Shown here: piece after piece, positions 6,000-8,733 of the stretch
How positions within the stretch are numbered: position 1 is the stretch's first letter
How the letters are laid out: the number at the start of each line of letters is the position of its first letter
Assembly: GCA_042408535.1 (NCBI GenBank)
Contig: JBHORA010000140.1
Span: forward strand, 1-8,733
Reading direction: 5' to 3'
DNA: 8,733 nucleotides
DNA from: BPIH01 sp042408535
GTDB taxonomy: Bacteria; Chloroflexota; Limnocylindria; Limnocylindrales; CSP1-4
Notes under the pieces: model-generated
Told to the model about the DNA's origin: nothing
Seen by the model: the letters and a program-made list of their open reading frames with translations, nothing else
Databases searched by the model: none
Position numbers and translations under genes: made by a program

Positions 6000-7215
6000 G
6001 CCGACCCGACGGCCGCACCTCGAACTCCGCCCGGTGCCAGGCCTCGATCCGACGCCCCAGGACCACGTTCCACCACGCCTGCGCGAAGGCGAGATTGACG
6101 ACGAGGAACGAGCGGACGAAGGCAAGAACCCGCGGCGGTCGCCGCCCCGTCCCCGAGATAAGGTGCGCCGCCGCCGCCGCCACGAGCCCGACCCCGAGCC
6201 CCACCGGCGCCAACCCGTAGAGCGGCTCGCCCCCGAGGGCGAGGAGGAGACCGCTCGCCACCATCGCCGCCACGAACCACGGCGTCGCCCAGCGCAACAG
6301 CTTGTGCGACCAGATCGCGACCGCCGCCCGCGGCCGCCGCCACGGAGCCAGCCGACCGACCATCGAGAGGTTCGCCGCGATCCCCCGGGTCGCCGTCCGG
6401 AGTCGATTCCGGTACTGCTCCCGAAGCCCGCTGATCGGGCGGTCCGTGGCCAGCGCCTCGGGGACGTAGACGACGAGCCCGCCACCGTCGAGGACGTAGA
6501 GCGGCAGGAGGTGGTCCATCCCCGTCGTCGAACCGACCGGCCGGTAGGCGGCCCGCCGGACCGCAAGGATCGCCCCCGTCGCCGCCGTCAGCATCCCGGC
6601 CCGACTCTCGAGGCCTCGGACCAGCCGCTCGTAGCGCCAGTAGAGCCCCTCGTTCCGGGCCGTTGCCGTGGCGTCGACGTTCTGCCACTCCAGCCGCCCC
6701 GTCGCACAGCCGACCCGGGGATCCCGAAAGACCTCCGCGAGCGCCCGCAGACAGCCCCGAGCGAAGCGCGTCTCCGCATCGGTGAGGACGACGACCTCGC
6801 TCCGAGCCGACTCCAGGATCGCGTGCTGCGCCGCCGTCGTCCCGCCACGCTCGAGCGCGATGAGCCGCAGCCGCGGCTCGCCCGCCGCCAGCGCGGCGAC
6901 GACCGCCTCGGTCCCGTCCGTCGAGCCGTCGCTGGCGACGACGACCTCCTCGAGCCGGATCGAGCCGTCGGCCTCCTGACGGAAGACGTCGGCGATCCGC
7001 TCGGCGATGACGCCGGCCTCGTCGTGGACGGCGATCCCGACCGAGACCGTCGGCAACGGCAGCTCGGACCGAAGCCGGACCGGTCGGAGCCGGGCGAGCG
7101 CGGCGACGAGGATCGGGTAGCCGAGGTAGACCCAGAGGAGGACGACGACGCTCAGCCAGAAGACGGCGGCGAAGAGGAGCGGCCAGGGGCTCGGGAGGCT
7201 CGAGGGGCTCGACAT
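5986..7215 (-). CDS. Membrane-anchored family 2 glycosyltransferase
   Basis: An inner-membrane GT-A enzyme using a nucleotide sugar, of the type found in exopolysaccharide and poly-GlcNAc synthesis. From ATG at 7215 it has 409 residues. One or two N-terminal spans (11-40) are followed by the catalytic domain with VSVGIAVHDEAGVI at 57-70, VVVASDGSTDGT at 91-102, the DXD-like LTDAET at 144-149, a TGAILAVRRAAYR segment at 213-225, and REQYRNRLRTATRG at 265-278 in place of the usual Q/RXXRW. Three C-terminal spans follow near 309-330, 333-353 and 363-387. An upstream in-frame GTG at 7275 would add 20 residues. I rejected it because that stretch is one copy of a 43-bp intergenic repeat and has non-coding-like codons (TTA, TGT). 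No clear Shine-Dalgarno site precedes either start. The gene faces the sqdB operon. Acceptor and sugar are unknown. Confidence 0.88.
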   Translation of the reverse strand: MSSPSSLPSPWPLLFAAVFWLSVVVLLWVYLGYPILVAALARLRPVRLRSELPLPTVSVGIAVHDEAGVIAERIADVFRQEADGSIRLEEVVVASDGSTDGTEAVVAALAAGEPRLRLIALERGGTTAAQHAILESARSEVVVLTDAETRFARGCLRALAEVFRDPRVGCATGRLEWQNVDATATARNEGLYWRYERLVRGLESRAGMLTAATGAILAVRRAAYRPVGSTTGMDHLLPLYVLDGGGLVVYVPEALATDRPISGLREQYRNRLRTATRGIAANLSMVGRLAPWRRPRAAVAIWSHKLLRWATPWFVAAMVASGLLLALGGEPLYGLAPVGLGVGLVAAAAAHLISGTGRRPPRVLAFVRSFLVVNLAFAQAWWNVVLGRRIEAWHRAEFEVRPSGRRGRG

Positions 7216-7221
7216 CGGTGG

Positions 7222-7264
7222 CGTCGCCGGACAGGGTAACCGGATCGAGACCGGCCGATGCGAC
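7222..7264. repeat. 43-bp direct repeat, copy 1
   Basis: It begins CGTCGCCGGACAGGGTAACC and ends GGCCGATGCGAC. It matches 7339-7381 at 41 of 43 positions (differences at 7250 and 7252) and lies seven bases before the ATG of the GT2 gene, in its leader. Confidence 0.88.
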
Positions 7265-7292
7265 CCGGAGCGCACCCCGCAGCGATCAAGGG

Positions 7293-7350
7293 GCGGGTCG
7301 TCGCCGGACAGCGCGGGTCGTCGCCGGACAGCGCGGGTCGTCGCCGGACA
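7293..7350. repeat. Three tandem copies of a 20-bp repeat
   Basis: GCGGGTCGTCGCCGGACA occurs at 7293-7310, 7313-7330 and 7333-7350 on an exact 20-bp pitch with GC between copies. The third copy runs into copy 2 of the 43-bp repeat. The sub-motif CGTCGCCGGACAG also opens copy 1, so it occurs four times (7222, 7299, 7319, 7339). This fills most of the gap between the two minus-strand genes, where a promoter or operator for the GT2 gene might lie. Confidence 0.88.
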
Positions 7351-7381
7351 GGGTAACCGGATCGAGGCTGGCCGATGCGAC
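7339..7381. repeat. 43-bp direct repeat, copy 2
   Basis: This near-identical copy of 7222-7264, offset by 117 bases, overlaps the last base of the stop codon of the membrane-protein gene (TAG, complement of 7381-7383). Confidence 0.88.
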
Positions 7382-8733
7382 TACGGCATCAAGGAGGGTG
7401 GGGTTGGGGGGCCGCCCAGTCCGCCCGCGAAACCGCCCAGTCCGCCCGCGAAACCGCCCGACCCCCCGCCCGACCCCCCGGCCGCCCCCACCCGAGCGAT
7501 CGCCACCCCGCCCTCCGACCAGACGACCTCGATTCCCGGACGGCCGGCGAGATCCGCCGTCGAGCCCCCGAGACCGGCCGACGCGCCGAGGAGAGCCGGA
7601 TCATCGGCGACGAGGAGCCAGCGGACCCCCAGGTCGCCGAGGAGGTCGACGGCCCCCGGATCACCCGTCCAGAACCGGTGCGCCCGAAGGAGGAGCTCGT
7701 TCGCCGCCGCCAAGACCTCCGGCTCCTCGATGAGCGGCTGGCGACCCTCGAGCGGTGCTTCGAGCCCCGTGAAGAACTCGATCGTCCCCGGGGTAAGCGC
7801 GTTCGAGAGGACGACATCACCCGGCGCCCCGAGCCGGGCGAGCTCGACGAGCGCCCGCTCCCCGACCGGGCTCAGCCGCACCGCATCCCGCTCGTACGCA
7901 GCGCCGGCGACACCGACGAGCCACACGACCGCCCCGGCCGCGACGCTCCGGACGACCCACCGCCGAACGCCCTCCCCCGCCGGCCCCCCGGCGACGAGCC
8001 GCCACGCCCACCGCCCGCCCTCGAGGGCGAACGCCGCCGCCACGGCTGCGAGGACCGGCACGTACTGCCCGAACCGGACGAGCCCCGTCCAGCGCGGGAC
8101 GTACGTCTCGAAGCCGAGCGCGAAGAACGCCATCCCCAGGGCGAGCAACCCGCCGGCGACCGCCCAACCCACGACCCCCGCCCGCCCCCGCCACGACGGT
8201 CGAGCGAGGACGAAGAAGGCACCAACCGCAACCGCGACGAGGAACCACCAGCCGGTCCCCGAGGCCACGGTCAGCCCCTCCCAGGGCATCGTCACGCCCC
8301 GGGCCAGCGGGAGGACCGGCCGCGGCGGCTCCGGATCGCGGAAGTCCCCGGTCGACCGGAGGAAGAACGTCCAGGTCGGGTCGCGACCGTCGGCCAAGGT
8401 CGGCTGGAGCGCCTCGGTCGCGACGAGCGGGCGACCCTGGAACACGACCCCGACGACGACCGAAAGGGCGAAGCCGGCAAGCGCCGCCCCGACGAGCCAG
8501 CCCACGGGACGGAGGACGCCGGCACCCCGGCCCCGTCCGCCGACGACCCCCCTCCCCCACTCCCCCGCGGCCACCCCCGCGACGACGAGCCCCAGGACCG
8601 TCGCCGCGATGGCGTGGACGGCGAGATCGAGCCCCAGAACGAGGCCGGCGACGAGGATCCAGGCCGGCCGCCCCCGCCGGAGCCCGTCGACGACGAGCCA
8701 ACAGGCCGCCAGCCCGAGGACGATCCCGAGCGC
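7381..8733 (-). CDS. Multi-pass membrane protein, possible GT-C/ArnT-like glycosyltransferase (N-terminus outside window)
   Basis: The frame is open to the right edge, so the visible 450 residues are the C-terminal part. The GTG at 8574 is not the true start, because the 53 codons before it are open, hydrophobic and coding-like. About seven membrane spans appear (near 1-18, 24-53, 76-98, 162-177, 186-208, 223-238 and 260-277). A soluble domain at 288-415 follows, with VGERALVELARLGAPGDVVL, EFFTGLEAPLEGRQPLIEEP and LLGDLGVRWLLVADDP. This layout of a hydrophobic body plus a C-terminal domain that mentions a locally failing 'GVRWLLV' strand resembles dolichyl-phosphate-mannose-type and related polyprenyl-sugar transferases, which act on the outer membrane face. 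The catalytic first loop would be outside the window, so the function is tentative. The last 35 residues are a Gly-rich repeat tail. It lies 165 bases upstream of the GT2 start, on the same strand. Confidence 0.7.
   Translation of the reverse strand, partial: ALGIVLGLAACWLVVDGLRRGRPAWILVAGLVLGLDLAVHAIAATVLGLVVAGVAAGEWGRGVVGGRGRGAGVLRPVGWLVGAALAGFALSVVVGVVFQGRPLVATEALQPTLADGRDPTWTFFLRSTGDFRDPEPPRPVLPLARGVTMPWEGLTVASGTGWWFLVAVAVGAFFVLARPSWRGRAGVVGWAVAGGLLALGMAFFALGFETYVPRWTGLVRFGQYVPVLAAVAAAFALEGGRWAWRLVAGGPAGEGVRRWVVRSVAAGAVVWLVGVAGAAYERDAVRLSPVGERALVELARLGAPGDVVLSNALTPGTIEFFTGLEAPLEGRQPLIEEPEVLAAANELLLRAHRFWTGDPGAVDLLGDLGVRWLLVADDPALLGASAGLGGSTADLAGRPGIEVVWSEGGVAIARVGAAGGSGGGSGGFAGGLGGFAGGLGGPPTPPSLMP
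7412..7453 (-). repeat. 21-bp tandem repeat inside the gene, encoding a Gly-rich tail
   Basis: Two identical 21-bp units (7412-7432 and 7433-7453, each starting CCGCCCAGTCCGCCC) encode the seven-residue repeat FAGGLGG twice near the C-terminus. They adjoin C tracts at 7457-7489 that encode GGSGGGSGG. The tail ends PPTPPSLMP. Confidence 0.9.

Noticed and set aside
5702..6220. Plus-strand open frame with repeats beginning MSSYGVTGG
   Set aside because: The 51-bp period is divisible by three, so any open frame repeats. There is no ribosome binding site or known family, and it runs antisense into the GT2 gene. The left arm read on the minus strand gives a similar MSSQAVT frame for the same reason.
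6034..7239. 401-codon plus-strand open frame opposite the GT2 gene
   Set aside because: Charged, motif-free shadow of the GT2 gene, which has clear GT-A motifs and membrane spans.

Overview
The window is very GC-rich, with codons ending almost always in C or G (GTC, CTC, GCC and GAC dominate) and frequent GTG starts. This fits a high-GC bacterium such as Chloroflexota (Limnocylindria-like) or Actinomycetota. That placement is a guess from composition and gene style, because no rRNA or other marker gene is present. I see no transposase, integrase, tRNA, rRNA or genuine CRISPR array.

Layout. (1) Positions 1-155 hold the 3' end of a plus-strand gene, probably hemerythrin-like. (2) Positions 272-5260 are a tight plus-strand operon: UDP-sulfoquinovose synthase (sqdB), an NAD-dependent nucleotide-sugar epimerase, a Wzx/MATE-type polysaccharide flippase and a GT4-type glycosyltransferase. 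The first three genes overlap by four bases (GTGA, then ATGA) and the fourth follows after 29 bases. (3) Positions 5261-5985 have no gene and are packed with repeats: a mosaic of three short GC-rich modules, then ten copies of a 19-bp motif on a 51-bp pitch. Five copies point right and five point left, mirror-symmetric about position ~5686.5. (4) Positions 5986-8733 are minus-strand: a membrane GT2 glycosyltransferase, a short repeat-filled spacer, and the C-terminal part of a multi-pass membrane protein of the GT-C/ArnT-like kind that runs off the right edge. The plus and minus blocks therefore converge on the repeat region.

Interpretation. Every recognisable complete gene concerns nucleotide sugars, glycosyl transfer or lipid-linked glycan flipping, so the window looks like a surface-glycan locus. 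sqdB normally supplies UDP-sulfoquinovose for the sulfolipid SQDG. Here it is translationally coupled to an epimerase and a flippase, which suggests the sulfonated sugar may enter an exported glycan, as with archaeal Agl3. That is inference. The most unusual object is the mirror-symmetric, constant-pitch array at 5449-5925, which I cannot assign to a known element.
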